Counted from the stretch's first letter, positions 20,797 through 29,932 are shown. The stretch: DNA of 64,000 bases from Pseudomonas subflava (GCF_023823685.1 NZ_JAMXBF010000001.1:310001-374000), one strand, 5' to 3'. The notes: generated by a model not told the origin, from the sequence alone. Numbers and translations are program-made.

Positions 20797-21285
20797 ATGA
20801 AGACTACCCTGCTGCTGGGCCTGGCCCTGCTGGCCTCCACCGCCCATGCCGAATGCGGCTACCGCGCCCTGGCCGTCGAGGCCGAGACCCCCGCGCTCTA
20901 TGTCGGCGCCGGCAAGCGCGTCCAGGTCGAGTTCGACAACTACCGCCTGGATGGCGACGTGGACCGTTTCCCCGAGCCGCCGATGCGCATCCGCCAGGGC
21001 GGCGTTTCCTGCCGGGTGGACGGTGGCATCTGGCTGCGCGACGGCGTTTACCTGGACGCGGCGGAGAGACGCCTGCTGGTGCAGAGCTTCAGCGGCTCCG
21101 GCGGCGAGCTCAGCCTCTACGACACCGGCAACTGCGCGGAACTGAGCCGCGTCTACCTGCCGGAGGGACGCTGGGCCCTGGACGGCGAGCGGTTGCTGGT
21201 CGGCCGCCAGTGCGCCGGCGAAGGCATCGCCGGCTGCGCGGCGCGCGATGTCCACGTGCTGGACGAGCGCTGCCTGCCGCGCTGA
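20797..21285 (+). CDS. Exported protein of unknown function
   Basis: This protein has 162 residues and a clear signal peptide (MKTTLLLGLALLASTAHA, cleavage before ECGY). The mature part is small and rich in charged and beta-type segments. It contains several Cys (in ECGYR, GVSCRVD, GNCAELS, GRQCAGEG, GCAARD and ERCLPR), suggesting disulfides in the periplasm. GAGG lies 8 bases before the ATG at 20797. I do not recognise the family. It sits between grxD and a convergent GST gene. Confidence 0.75.
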   Translation: MKTTLLLGLALLASTAHAECGYRALAVEAETPALYVGAGKRVQVEFDNYRLDGDVDRFPEPPMRIRQGGVSCRVDGGIWLRDGVYLDAAERRLLVQSFSGSGGELSLYDTGNCAELSRVYLPEGRWALDGERLLVGRQCAGEGIAGCAARDVHVLDERCLPR

Positions 21286-21293
21286 GCCCGGCT

Positions 21294-22031
21294 TCAGGCG
21301 GGGCGGCGATCCTCGGCGTAGCGGCGCAGCACCCATTGCCCGGCAGGGCGGGCGAACAGCTGGTCGAGGAAAGCCTGGGTCTCTACGCCGTGCCCGGCGA
21401 TGTGCTCCCAGGGCGTGCCGGCGGGGGTGAACAGCGGGCCGTAGAGCGAGGCGGCGGCCACGTCGGCCAGGCTCAGGCGATCGCCCACCAGGTAGCGCGC
21501 CGGATCGCCTCCGGTCAGCTCCTCGATCAGGTCCAGCCCGGCCAGCAGCTCCTCGCGTGACTTCGCCACCCGGTCGGGGCGAATGCCGTACAGCTTCTTC
21601 ACCCCGTCGATCAGCAGCGGACGCATGCGGTCGCGCAGGCCGAACCAGGGGCGGTAGACCTTGAGCATGGCGTGCATCACCGTGCTCCAGTCCTCGATCT
21701 GGCCGTACAGCCAGCGCCGCACATGCACGCCCAGGCGGTCGAAGCGCTCTTCCAGTTCGAGGATGCGCGCGCGCTGCTCGGCGTCTTCCGGCAGCAGCGG
21801 CGCCTGCGGATAGCGCTGTTCCAGGTGCAGGGCGATGGCGGTGGAGTCGCCCACTACCTGGTCGCCGTCGCGCAGGATCGGCAGGGTGGCGATGCCGGCC
21901 AGGCGCTGGCTCTTCAGGCGGTGGAAGCCGGGGAACAGGTTGTCCACCCGGTAGTCGAGGCCCTTGTGGTCCAGGTGCCAGCGGGTCTTCTCGCAGTAGT
22001 GGGAGATGGGGAACTGGTAGAGGGTGCGCAT
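21294..22031 (-). CDS. Glutathione S-transferase family protein
   Basis: This cytosolic GST-fold protein has 245 residues. The N-terminal thioredoxin-like domain is MRTLYQFPISHYCEKTRWHL, with Cys in the position used by several bacterial classes, then IATLPILRDGDQVVGDSTAIA (cis-Pro and the gamma-glutamyl contact). The helical C-terminal domain ends near RLSLADVAAASLYGPL, which holds the N-capping Asp. I chose ATG 22031 since it begins the thioredoxin strand. Substrate not predictable. It is divergent from the SDR gene. Confidence 0.85.
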   Translation of the reverse strand: MRTLYQFPISHYCEKTRWHLDHKGLDYRVDNLFPGFHRLKSQRLAGIATLPILRDGDQVVGDSTAIALHLEQRYPQAPLLPEDAEQRARILELEERFDRLGVHVRRWLYGQIEDWSTVMHAMLKVYRPWFGLRDRMRPLLIDGVKKLYGIRPDRVAKSREELLAGLDLIEELTGGDPARYLVGDRLSLADVAAASLYGPLFTPAGTPWEHIAGHGVETQAFLDQLFARPAGQWVLRRYAEDRRPA

Positions 22032-22170
22032 GGCCGGCCTTCCGCAGGGAAACCGCGAGTGTATAGGCGCCGCGCATGACCACGAAGTCGCGTCCACTCG
22101 GCAGAACGACTGAATTGTGCGAAGCCCGCCACTGTCGGCAGGGATACACCCTGAGGACAGGAGAAGCAGC

Positions 22171-23163
22171 ATGAGCGACTTGCGATCACTCGACGGCGCG
22201 GTGGTGGTCATCACCGGCGCTTCCAGCGGCATCGGCCGCGCCACGGCGCAGGCCTTCGCCCGGGAGCGTGCGCGCCTGGTACTGGCGTCGCGCGACAGAA
22301 CTGCGCTGGCCGACGTGGTGAACGAATGCCAGCGACTCGGCGCGGAGGCCGTCGCCGTGCCCACCGACGTGACCGAGAGCGAAGCCCTGCAGCATCTGGC
22401 CGACCGCGCGCAGGCGTTCGGCGGGCACATCGACGTGTGGATCAACAACGCCGGCGTCGGCAGTGTCGGCGGTTTCGAAGACACGCCACTGCGGGTCCAC
22501 GAGCAGGTGATCCAGACCGACCTGCTCGGCTACCTGCGCGGCGCCCACGCGGTGCTGCCGCTGTTCAAGAAGCAGCGCCGCGGCGTGCTGATCAACACCC
22601 TCTCGGTGGGCAGCTGGGTGGCGCAACCGTACGCGGTGTCCTATTCGGCGGCGAAGTTCGGCCTGCGCGGCTTCAGCGAGGCGCTGCGCGGCGAGCTGAC
22701 CGACTGGCCGGGCATCCATGTCTGCGATGTCTACCCGGCGGTGATCGATACCCCCGGCTTCCGCGACGGCGGCAACTACAGCGGCCATGCCCTGACCCCG
22801 CCACCGCCGCGTTACGACCCGCGCGAAGTCGCCGCGACCATGGTGCGCCTGGCGTTGCATCCGCGTGCCAGCAGCACGGTCGGCGGCATGGCGCACCTGC
22901 TGCGCCTGGCGCATTTCCTGGTGCCGGGTTTCGCCCAACTGGCCGGCTGGGGGACGGCGCGCGCCATCGGCCGGGCGCGGCACACGCCGGTCTCGTCGGG
23001 CAACCTGTTCCATCCGCCGCTGGGGCAGCGCCGCATCGACGGTGGCTGGCGTCAGCCCGCGTCGAAGCAGACCAACACGCTGCTGGCACTCGGCGCTCTG
23101 GGCGCGGCGGCAGCGGGCTGGTACCTGGTGCGCCGGCTCAACGGTTCTTCGTGGCGGCGCTGA
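22171..23163 (+). CDS. Short-chain dehydrogenase/reductase with C-terminal membrane helix
   Basis: This is an NAD(P)-dependent oxidoreductase of 330 residues. It has the Rossmann motif TGASSGIG, the NNAG motif, a catalytic Ser in LSVGSW and YSAAK for Tyr/Lys. Beyond the classical 250-residue SDR core there is an extension with a hydrophobic helix near the end (TLLALGALGAAAAGWYLV), probably a membrane anchor. GGAG lies 7-8 bases before the ATG. The last 26 bases overlap the convergent metR gene. Substrate unknown. Confidence 0.85.
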   Translation: MSDLRSLDGAVVVITGASSGIGRATAQAFARERARLVLASRDRTALADVVNECQRLGAEAVAVPTDVTESEALQHLADRAQAFGGHIDVWINNAGVGSVGGFEDTPLRVHEQVIQTDLLGYLRGAHAVLPLFKKQRRGVLINTLSVGSWVAQPYAVSYSAAKFGLRGFSEALRGELTDWPGIHVCDVYPAVIDTPGFRDGGNYSGHALTPPPPRYDPREVAATMVRLALHPRASSTVGGMAHLLRLAHFLVPGFAQLAGWGTARAIGRARHTPVSSGNLFHPPLGQRRIDGGWRQPASKQTNTLLALGALGAAAAGWYLVRRLNGSSWRR

Positions 23164-24064
23164 CACCCTCGAGGGTGGCGAAGGACGTGTCCTTGGCGGT
23201 GAGCAGGAAGTCGCGCATGAACGGCGCGTCCAGCATGTCGGCACGGATGCCCGCATAGAGCGTGGCATACAGGCCCTTCTCGCCGAGGCGCTTGGCGGTC
23301 ACGTAGCCGCGCGAGCTGTATTCGTGCAGCGCCCAGTTGGGCAGGCTGCACACGCCGCGGCCGCTGGCCACCAGCTGCATCATCATCACCGTCAGCTCGG
23401 AAGTGCGTACCTGCGCCGGCTCGACGTCGGCCGGCTCGAGGAAGCGCGAGAAGATGTCCAGGCGGTCGCGGTCGATCGGGTAGGTGATCAGCGTCTCCCG
23501 CTCCAGGTCCTCGGGCAGCACGTAGGAGCGGCCGGCCAGCGCATGCTGGTTGGCCACCGCCAGCAGGGCCTCGTAGGTGAACAGCGGCACGTAGGTGATG
23601 CCGGCCAGCTCCATCGGGTCGGAGGTCACCACTAGGTCGAGATCGCCGCGGGCCAGCGCCGGCAGCGGGGCGAAGGAGAAGCCCGAGGCCAGGTCCAGCT
23701 CCACCTCCGGCCAGGCATCGCGGAACTGGTCGATGGTCGGCATCAGCCACTGGAAGCAGCTGTGGCATTCGATGGCCATGTGCAGCCGTCCCGCAGTGCC
23801 GCCGGCCAGCCGCGCCAGGTCGCGCTCCGCGGCACGCAACTGCGGCAGCAGGCTGTCGGCCAGTTGCAGCAGGCGCAGGCCGGCGCTGGTGAAACGCACC
23901 GGCTTGGTCTTGCGCACGAACAGCTGCATGCCCAGGCGTTCCTCCAGTTCCTTGAACTGGTGGGACAGCGCCGACTGGGTCAGATGCAGGCGTTCGGCGG
24001 CCTCCACCAGGCTGTCGGTCTCACGCAGGGCGTGCAGGGTCTTGAGGTGGCGCAGTTCTAACAT
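23138..24064 (-). CDS. metR: LysR-type activator of methionine synthesis
   Basis: This transcription factor has 308 residues. The N-terminal helix-turn-helix is MLELRHLKTLHALRETDSLVEAAERLHLTQSALSHQ in outline, with the MetR-specific ECHSCFQWLMPTIDQFR in the effector domain. It is divergent from metE with a 110-bp gap, the usual arrangement for MetR and its main target. The 3' end overlaps the convergent SDR gene by 26 bp. One of the two TGAG-N5-CTCA dyads touches its start codon, suggesting autoregulation. Confidence 0.93.
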   Translation of the reverse strand: MLELRHLKTLHALRETDSLVEAAERLHLTQSALSHQFKELEERLGMQLFVRKTKPVRFTSAGLRLLQLADSLLPQLRAAERDLARLAGGTAGRLHMAIECHSCFQWLMPTIDQFRDAWPEVELDLASGFSFAPLPALARGDLDLVVTSDPMELAGITYVPLFTYEALLAVANQHALAGRSYVLPEDLERETLITYPIDRDRLDIFSRFLEPADVEPAQVRTSELTVMMMQLVASGRGVCSLPNWALHEYSSRGYVTAKRLGEKGLYATLYAGIRADMLDAPFMRDFLLTAKDTSFATLEGVSAATKNR

Positions 24065-24121
24065 GAGCGGATCTCAATGAATAAAACTTGTGATGATCGA
24101 GAATATGTTGAGTTTGTCTCA
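24064..24121. promoter_or_regulatory. Two MetR-type dyads in the metR-metE gap
   Basis: TGAGCGGATCTCA (24064-24076) and TGAGTTTGTCTCA (24109-24121) have the same TGAG-N5-CTCA design and lie 45 bp apart centre to centre. The enterobacterial MetR site is TGAA-N5-TTCA, so these differ by one symmetric base pair per half. The first touches the metR start codon and the second lies 54 bp before metE. Confidence 0.55.
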
Positions 24122-24174
24122 TGACAAGGTCGGTGTCGAGAATGTGCGCCATCGACGAACACCGGAGACAGACA

Positions 24175-26481
24175 ATGGCATTGGCACACAACCTCGGCTT
24201 CCCGCGCATCGGCGGCGACCGCGAACTGAAGAAAGCCGTGGAGGCCTACTGGAAGGGCGAACTGGACGAAGCCGGCCTGCGCGCCGTGGGCCGCGAACTG
24301 CGCGCCGCTCACTGGCAGATCCAGAAGGACGCCGGCATCGAGCTGCTGCCGGTCGGTGACTTCGCCTGGTACGACCAGGTACTGACCCACTCGCTGACCT
24401 TCGGCGTGATTCCCGAGCGCTTCCATGTCCACGGCGGCAAGCCGGGTCTGGACACGCTGTTCGGCATGGCGCGTGGGGTTTCCGGAAATACCAGCAGCCA
24501 CAACACCTGCTGCGGCGGTGCTCATGCCCAGGAGATGACCAAGTGGTTCGATACCAACTACCACTACCTGGTCCCCGAATTCTCCGCCGACCAGCAGTTC
24601 GCGCTGAGCTGGGAGCAGCTGTTCGAGGAGGTGGAGGAGGGCAAGGCCCTGGGCCACAACCTCAAGCCGGTGCTGATCGGCCCGCTGACTTATTTGTGGC
24701 TGGGCAAGGAGAAAGGTAGCGACTTCGAGCGTCTCGATCTGCTCGAGCGTCTGCTGCCGGTCTACGGCGAGATCCTCCAGCGCCTCGCCGCTCAGGGCAT
24801 CGAGTGGGTGCAGATCGACGAGCCGATTCTCGCCCTCGACCTGTCGCAGGCCTGGAAGAACGCCTTCGAGCGTGCCTACAACCTGCTGCAGAGGGAGCCG
24901 GGCAAGAAGCTGATCGCGACCTACTTCGCCGGCCTGGAAGACAACCTCGGCCTGGCCGCCGGCCTGCCGGTGGACGGCCTGCACATCGACCTGGTGCGCG
25001 CGCCGGAACAGTTCCCGGCCATTCTCGACCGGCTGCCGGCCTACAAGGTGCTCTCGCTCGGCGTGGTCAACGGCCGCAACGTCTGGCGTACCGATCTGCA
25101 GAAGGCCCTGGCCGTGCTGCAGCAGGCCCACGAGCGCCTGGGCTCGCGGCTGTGGGTGGCGCCGAGCTGCTCGCTGCTGCACAGCCCGGTCGATCTGGCC
25201 CGCGAGGACAAGCTGGATGCGGAGCTTGCGAGCTGGCTGGCCTTCGCCGTGCAGAAATGCCAGGAGGTCGCCGTGCTGGCCAAGGCGCTGCGTGAGCCGC
25301 AGGCCGCCGAGGTGCAGGCCGCGCTGGCCGAGAGCGACGCCGTGCAGGCCAGCCGCGCCGCCTCGCCGCGCATCCACAAGCCGGCCGTGCAGGCCCGTCT
25401 GGCGGCCGTCACCACGGCCGACAGCCGGCGCCAGTCGCCGTTTGCCACCCGCATCGAACTGCAACGGGCCCGCCTGAAGCTGCCGGCATTCCCGACCACC
25501 ACCATCGGCTCTTTCCCGCAGACCTCGGCCATCCGCCTGGCGCGCCAGTCGTTCAAGGCCGGCAAGCTGTCCGCGGCCGACTACACCGAGGCCATGCACA
25601 GCGAGATCCGCCACGCGGTGAGCATCCAGGAGCAACTGGGCCTGGACGTGCTGGTGCACGGCGAGGCCGAGCGTAACGACATGGTCGAGTACTTCGCCGA
25701 GCAGCTCGACGGCTACGCCTTCACCCGCTTCGGCTGGGTGCAGAGCTACGGCTCGCGCTGCGTGAAACCGGCGATCATCTATGGCGACCTGGCGCGTCCC
25801 AAGCCGATGACGGTGGAGTGGATCGAGTACGCCCAGCGCTGCACCGACAAGCTGATGAAGGGCATGCTGACCGGCCCGGTGACCATGCTGATGTGGTCCT
25901 TCCCGCGCGACGATATTTCCCGCGAGCAGCAGGCGCGCCAGCTGGCCCTGGCCATCCGCGACGAGGTGGTCGACCTGGAAGCCGCCGGCATCAAGGTCAT
26001 CCAGATCGACGAGGCCGCCTTCCGCGAAGGCCTGCCGCTGCGCAAGGCGCAATGGCAGGGCTACCTGGATTGGGCCACCGAGGCCTTCCGCCTGACCGCC
26101 TCCGGCGTGCGCGACGAGACGCAGATCCACACCCACATGTGCTACAGCGAGTTCAACGACGTGATCGAGTCCATCGCCGCCATGGATGCCGACGTGATCA
26201 CCATCGAGACCTCGCGCTCGGACATGGAGCTTCTGGATGCCTTCGAGCGCTTCGACTATCCCAACGAGATCGGCCCGGGCGTGTACGACATCCACTCGCC
26301 ACGGGTGCCGGACAGCGGCGAGATGGTGCGCCTGATGCGCAAGGCGGCGCGGCGCGTGCCGGCCGAACGCCTGTGGGTCAACCCCGACTGCGGCCTGAAG
26401 ACCCGCGGCTGGCCGGAGACCGAGGCGGCGCTGGTCAACATGGTGGCCGCCGCCAGGCAGCTGCGTAGCGAGCTGGCCTGA
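24175..26481 (+). CDS. metE: Cobalamin-independent methionine synthase
   Basis: This enzyme (5-methyltetrahydropteroyltriglutamate-homocysteine methyltransferase, 768 residues) methylates homocysteine without B12. It starts [19 protein letters not shown], and GGAG lies 8 bases upstream. [12 protein letters not shown] opens the C-terminal catalytic barrel. The zinc ligands are in [10 protein letters not shown] (His, Cys), the later Glu region ITIETSRSD and [12 protein letters not shown] (Cys). A 24-kb-region frame upstream of 24175 was rejected as non-homologous. No B12 riboswitch fits in the 110-bp gap. Confidence 0.97.
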   Translation: MALAHNLGFPRIGGDRELKKAVEAYWKGELDEAGLRAVGRELRAAHWQIQKDAGIELLPVGDFAWYDQVLTHSLTFGVIPERFHVHGGKPGLDTLFGMARGVSGNTSSHNTCCGGAHAQEMTKWFDTNYHYLVPEFSADQQFALSWEQLFEEVEEGKALGHNLKPVLIGPLTYLWLGKEKGSDFERLDLLERLLPVYGEILQRLAAQGIEWVQIDEPILALDLSQAWKNAFERAYNLLQREPGKKLIATYFAGLEDNLGLAAGLPVDGLHIDLVRAPEQFPAILDRLPAYKVLSLGVVNGRNVWRTDLQKALAVLQQAHERLGSRLWVAPSCSLLHSPVDLAREDKLDAELASWLAFAVQKCQEVAVLAKALREPQAAEVQAALAESDAVQASRAASPRIHKPAVQARLAAVTTADSRRQSPFATRIELQRARLKLPAFPTTTIGSFPQTSAIRLARQSFKAGKLSAADYTEAMHSEIRHAVSIQEQLGLDVLVHGEAERNDMVEYFAEQLDGYAFTRFGWVQSYGSRCVKPAIIYGDLARPKPMTVEWIEYAQRCTDKLMKGMLTGPVTMLMWSFPRDDISREQQARQLALAIRDEVVDLEAAGIKVIQIDEAAFREGLPLRKAQWQGYLDWATEAFRLTASGVRDETQIHTHMCYSEFNDVIESIAAMDADVITIETSRSDMELLDAFERFDYPNEIGPGVYDIHSPRVPDSGEMVRLMRKAARRVPAERLWVNPDCGLKTRGWPETEAALVNMVAAARQLRSELA

Positions 26482-26497
26482 GTCGGGCCGGCGCAGA

Positions 26498-26524
26498 CGA
26501 AACGGAGCCTCGCGCTCCGTTTCG
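26498..26524 (+). terminator. Stem-loop after metE
   Basis: CGAAACGGAGC-CTCGC-GCTCCGTTTCG is a perfect 11-bp stem with a five-base loop, 17 bp after the metE stop. The run after it is only CGTTT, so termination may be partial. Confidence 0.6.
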
Positions 26525-26635
26525 CGTTTGCGGCCCCGGCGTTTGGCTTGAACGCAGCGCCGGCCGGCGGGTCGGAACCCTTGAGGGGCGCGAACCGGCC
26601 AGCGGGCCGGCCGCCCGCAAGCAAGGAGAGATCCC

Positions 26636-26920
26636 ATGGTCATGCACTACAAGGTCGCCGGTCACCTGGCCTGCGGCACCCATGGCGAGAAGCTGTCGTC
26701 CACCCACGAACTGGGCAAGGTCAAGTGCCGCAACTGCCGCAAGACCGAGGCCTTCACCGAGGCCCGCCGCACCGCGCGCAACGCCGCCCGGCGGGCCTCG
26801 CGAAAGGCCAAGGTCGAGCGTCCGGCTCCGGACTGGCGTTCCGCCTGGGAGGCGCGTCTCAGCGGCCTGCCGGGGCGCCAGCGCCTGCCGCGCGGCTTCG
26901 GCGATCAGGCATTCGTCTAG
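26636..26920 (+). CDS. Small zinc-ribbon-like protein of unknown function
   Basis: This protein has 94 residues. [10 protein letters not shown] and [12 protein letters not shown] give a C-x-x-H plus C-x-x-C arrangement that looks like one small zinc ribbon (residues about 13-37). A strongly basic helix (about 42-62, [19 protein letters not shown]) follows, as in small nucleic-acid-binding proteins. An AAGGAG sits 7 bases before the ATG. Its stop overlaps the convergent pcpS stop (CTAG). The zinc and nucleic-acid roles are inference. Confidence 0.65.
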   Translation: MVMHYKVAGHLACGTHGEKLSSTHELGKVKCRNCRKTEAFTEARRTARNAARRASRKAKVERPAPDWRSAWEARLSGLPGRQRLPRGFGDQAFV

Positions 26921-27618
26921 CGCGGCACCGCCACCAGGCTGAGCAGGTAGTCGTCGAACTCGGCGTAGCGGCCGTCCAGCTCGCTACCCTTGGGCCAGTC
27001 GCCATGCAGGTCGAGCAGCAGACGCAGGCGCGCGCCGCCGGCGTCGTCCTGCCCGATCAGCTCGGCATCGTGGAAATAGAAGCGCCGCAGCACGAGCGGA
27101 TAGAGCGCCTTGAACAGGCTCTCCTTCAGCGAGAAGGTCAGGGTCACCCGCTGGGCGAAGGCCTGCGGGTCCAGGTTCCGGGCACGCTCCAGCTCGGCGG
27201 GGGTGAGGATTTCCCCGGCCAGTTTGGCGGCGCGCTCGGCGCTCAGGTGCTTCTCCAGGTCCAGGCCCAGGCCGCGCCAATGACGGTTGCTGGCGACGAC
27301 GGCGGCTGCCTGACCCGCGCCATGGGTGATGGAGCCGACCACGCCGGCGGGCCAGATCGGCACGCCGTCCTCGTCGCGCCCCGGTACCAGGGCCTGGCCG
27401 CACAACTGGCGCAGCGCCTCGCGGGCGCAGAGGCGGCCGGCCAGATATTCGCCCTGGCGCTTGGCCACGCCGCGCACCGGCTCGATGGCGCAGCGCTGGA
27501 AGTCGTCGACCTGCAGCCGGGTGTGATCGAACCCGGCGCACACCAGGCGCGCATCCGCCAGGCCCAGGGGCGGCGTTTCGGCTCGGAACTGGAAGAAGGG
27601 CGGGAGTGGGGCGGTCAT
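26917..27618 (-). CDS. pcpS: 4'-phosphopantetheinyl transferase, PcpS-like
   Basis: This Sfp/EntD-type enzyme moves phosphopantetheine from CoA onto carrier proteins (233 residues from ATG 27618). The family blocks are KRQGEYLAGRLCAREAL, GSITHGAGQAAAVVA, RGLGLDLEK (metal-binding Asp/Glu) and TLTFSLKESLFKALYPLV (Lys/Glu). P. aeruginosa uses a single PcpS for both fatty acid and siderophore carriers. ATG 27627 (MPGM...) is an alternative start; neither has a clear ribosome binding site. It is divergent from the sRNA candidate. Confidence 0.9.
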   Translation of the reverse strand: MTAPLPPFFQFRAETPPLGLADARLVCAGFDHTRLQVDDFQRCAIEPVRGVAKRQGEYLAGRLCAREALRQLCGQALVPGRDEDGVPIWPAGVVGSITHGAGQAAAVVASNRHWRGLGLDLEKHLSAERAAKLAGEILTPAELERARNLDPQAFAQRVTLTFSLKESLFKALYPLVLRRFYFHDAELIGQDDAGGARLRLLLDLHGDWPKGSELDGRYAEFDDYLLSLVAVPR

Positions 27619-27699
27619 GCCCGGCATTCTGCCGTGGCCGGCTGAGCCGGGCCAGCCGTTTACATTTCTTTGCACGGCGATAACGAAGCGCTACAGAGC

Positions 27700-27837
27700 A
27701 AGCGCTTGCTTATGGTCAGAATGCGGCATGCGTTCTTCGGAACGCTGGTGAGGTTGTAGCCACGGCACGGCGTGTCGCCACCGTGGTTTTACTCTACTGA
27801 TCGAGTGCGGGAGTCCCTTGGGACTCCCGTTTTTTTT
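27700..27837 (+). ncRNA. Structured small RNA candidate
   Basis: This roughly 140-base interval has no reading frame but three good hairpins in series. First, GCGTTC-TTCG-GAACGC (27730-27745) has a UUCG tetraloop. Second, a nested stem runs CCACGG (27760-27765) to CCGTGG (27781-27786), enclosing GGCG-TGT-CGCC. Third, CGGGAGTCCC-TT-GGGACTCCCG plus eight T (27808-27837) is a textbook terminator. No plus-strand gene precedes it that would need that terminator: pcpS is divergent and the next gene is on the minus strand. The 5' end is a guess; a palindrome GCAAGCGCTTGC lies at 27698-27709. I could not match it to a named pseudomonad sRNA. Confidence 0.7.
27808..27837 (+). terminator. Rho-independent terminator of the sRNA candidate
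   Basis: A perfect 10-bp stem CGGGAGTCCC/GGGACTCCCG with a two-base TT apex is followed by TTTTTTTT. On the minus strand there is no U-tract, so it serves plus-strand transcripts only. Confidence 0.92.
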
Positions 27838-27841
27838 GCGC

Positions 27842-28618
27842 TCAGAAAACCTGCTTGAACAGCGCCTGCATGTCGGCCCAGGAACGCTCGTCGGCCTCCT
27901 TCTGGTAACCGATGTCCAGGCCGTGGCCCTTGTGCGCGTCGGCGTCCGGGTTGCTGAAGCCGTGCTTGGCTCCGGGCAGCTCGACGAAGCGGTAGTCGGC
28001 ACCGGCCTTGTCCATCTCGGCGTTGAACGCGGCGATCTGCTGCGGGGTGATGAAGCTGTCGGCCGCGCCGTGCTCCACCAGCACCTTGGCCTTGACGCTG
28101 CCGGGCGTGGCCGGGGTGTCGGTGACCAGCGCGCCGTGGAAGCTCACCACGGCGGCCAGCGGCAGGCCCTGGCGCGCCATGTCCAGCACGATGCGCCCGC
28201 CGAAGCAGTAGCCGATGGCGGCCAGGCGCTGCGCATCGGTCTGCGGCTGGGCCTTGAGCAGCTCCAGGCCGGCGAGGAAGCGCGCCTTTGGCACCGCCGG
28301 GTCGGCCAGCGCGGCTTTCATGAAGGCGCCGGCGTCCTGCGGGTGCTCGGTGTGCTTGCCGTCGCCGTACATGTCGACGGCCAGGGCGCTGTAGCCGAGG
28401 GCGGCGAGGTCACGGGCGCGGCGCTTGGCGTAGTCGTTCAGCCCCCACCACTCGTGCACCACCACCACGCCGGGGCGCTTGCCCTCGATGGCGTCGTCCC
28501 AGGCGTGGTAGCCGATCAGGCGCGTGCCGTCGGCGGCGGTGTAGGGGATCTCCTGGGTCTGGATGGCGGCCTGGGCGGTGCCGGCGAGGCAGAACAGGGC
28601 GAGCAGTAGTGTGCGCAT
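27842..28618 (-). CDS. Dienelactone hydrolase family protein, exported
   Basis: This alpha/beta hydrolase has 258 residues and a signal peptide (MRTLLLALFCLAGTAQA), which sets the start at 28618. The nucleophile is Cys in IGYCFGGRIVLD, as in dienelactone hydrolase; the Asp is in HGAADSFITP and the His in AKHGFSNPDAD. VVVVHEWWGLNDYAKRRA is the characteristic family block. The in-frame extension to 28684 was rejected. It is near pcpS, as in P. aeruginosa. Physiological substrate unknown. Confidence 0.88.
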   Translation of the reverse strand: MRTLLLALFCLAGTAQAAIQTQEIPYTAADGTRLIGYHAWDDAIEGKRPGVVVVHEWWGLNDYAKRRARDLAALGYSALAVDMYGDGKHTEHPQDAGAFMKAALADPAVPKARFLAGLELLKAQPQTDAQRLAAIGYCFGGRIVLDMARQGLPLAAVVSFHGALVTDTPATPGSVKAKVLVEHGAADSFITPQQIAAFNAEMDKAGADYRFVELPGAKHGFSNPDADAHKGHGLDIGYQKEADERSWADMQALFKQVF

Positions 28619-28693
28619 GGTGGGCGTTCCGATCCTGGGGCTGGAGTTGCCAAGATAGACCAGCGCGCCGCCCACGGCTTGCACGCCTGTGCT

Positions 28694-29332
28694 CTAGCGC
28701 GCCGGGCCGGGCGGGGTGATGCCCATCGAGACGTAGATGCTGGTGAAGCGCTCCATGCCCATCTCCGCCGGCTTGACCCACTCCACCGGCACGTACAGCA
28801 GGCCGCCGCCCACCGGCACCGGCGCGGTGGGCACCAGGATGGCGTGGTAGGCGCGGCCGTCGATCTCGATCGGCTGCGGGTTGGGCAGCAGGGCCAGCAC
28901 CGCGGTGCCGTCGCCGCCGAAGAAGCACCAGACCGGGCTCATGGCGGCCAGGTCGGCGTCTTCCTTCTTGTCCAGCAGGCCGACGAAGCGGTCGGCCAGG
29001 CCATACAGAGGGCCGAGCAGCGGAATGCGCCGCAGGATGCGCGCCAGCAGCCGGCTGAGCGGACCCTTGAGACCCAGCTGCACGGCCAGGCCCAGCGGAT
29101 AGAGCGCCACCAGCAGCGCCAGGGTGCCGAGCAGCCAGGCCAGCTCGGGGCTGCTGACGAAGGGCTGGCCGAGCCCGGCGAACAGCTTGCCGACCGTGCT
29201 GGAGGGGCCGATCAGCCGATTCAGCAGGCTCACCACCCAGCCCAGCAGGGCCAGCGACAGGGCCAGCGGCAGCAACGCGAGCAGGCCGGCCAGCCAGGTG
29301 GTGAGGATCGATTCGAAGCTGCGTTTGAACAT
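28694..29332 (-). CDS. DUF502 membrane protein
   Basis: This protein has 212 residues and two N-terminal transmembrane helices (about 13-38 and 62-84). The DUF502 pattern follows, with RRIPLLGPLYGLADRFVGLL and the soluble C-terminal part MSPVWCFFGGDGTAVLALLPNPQP and VPVGGGLLYVPVEWV. The molecular function of the family is not established. It stands 76 bp from the dienelactone hydrolase and may be co-transcribed with it. Confidence 0.8.
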   Translation of the reverse strand: MFKRSFESILTTWLAGLLALLPLALSLALLGWVVSLLNRLIGPSSTVGKLFAGLGQPFVSSPELAWLLGTLALLVALYPLGLAVQLGLKGPLSRLLARILRRIPLLGPLYGLADRFVGLLDKKEDADLAAMSPVWCFFGGDGTAVLALLPNPQPIEIDGRAYHAILVPTAPVPVGGGLLYVPVEWVKPAEMGMERFTSIYVSMGITPPGPAR

Positions 29333-29413
29333 GGGGAAAGTCCGTGGCGGGTGCGCCGCAAGGCTATTGCAAAAGCGCCTGGCTGTCCCGTTCGGCTCCT
29401 CGCCCGTGTGGAG

Positions 29414-29932
29414 CTAGAGCTTCTTGACGCCCTCGAGACTCGACGGGCCGCTATCCGCGGTGCGGCGCACGACGCTGATCGAACCATCCGTTTCCAGCAC
29501 CACCGCCTCCACTTCCGCCAACGACGCCAGTCCCGCCGAACGCACCGCGGCGCGCACCTCGGCCTCGGTCAGACGAGCTAGCACCAGCGCGGCCGACAGA
29601 AACTCGCCTCGATACAGCAGCATCAGCGGCTCTCCGGCGATCAACTGGTGCAGCCAGCGCACCCTGACGCTGGACCAGGAGACGACGAATTGCAGCCCGA
29701 TCAACAGGGCGAAGGCCAGCGCGCCGTCGGCCAGGGTCACGTCCTTGGTCAGCAGCGCGGTGGCCAGGGTCGAACCCAGGGCAACGGTCACGATCAGGTC
29801 GAAGGCATTCATCTTCGACAGCGTCCGTTTGCCAGATATGCGCAGGAACACGATCAGCAGAACGTAGGCCAGCGCACCAACCAGCAACGTCCGCAGGAGG
29901 CTGTTCCAGCCGCTGAAAAACACCTGTTCCAT
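29414..29932 (-). CDS. DUF421/YetF-type membrane protein
   Basis: This protein has 172 residues with hydrophobic helices at about 12-31 and 60-80, followed by a small soluble domain. LRISGKRTLSKMNAFDLIVTVALGSTLA is the family hallmark (cited in outline), and the C-terminal YetF-like domain includes GEPLMLLYRGEFL. GAGGAGAG lies just before the ATG at 29932. It is on the same strand as the DUF502 gene. Function unknown; relatives are linked to envelope or stress roles only loosely. Confidence 0.78.
   Translation of the reverse strand: MEQVFFSGWNSLLRTLLVGALAYVLLIVFLRISGKRTLSKMNAFDLIVTVALGSTLATALLTKDVTLADGALAFALLIGLQFVVSWSSVRVRWLHQLIAGEPLMLLYRGEFLSAALVLARLTEAEVRAAVRSAGLASLAEVEAVVLETDGSISVVRRTADSGPSSLEGVKKL

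Noticed and set aside
24065..24174. B12 or SAM riboswitch before metE
   Set aside because: The gap is only 110 bp, is filled with MetR-type dyads and shows no riboswitch core motif.
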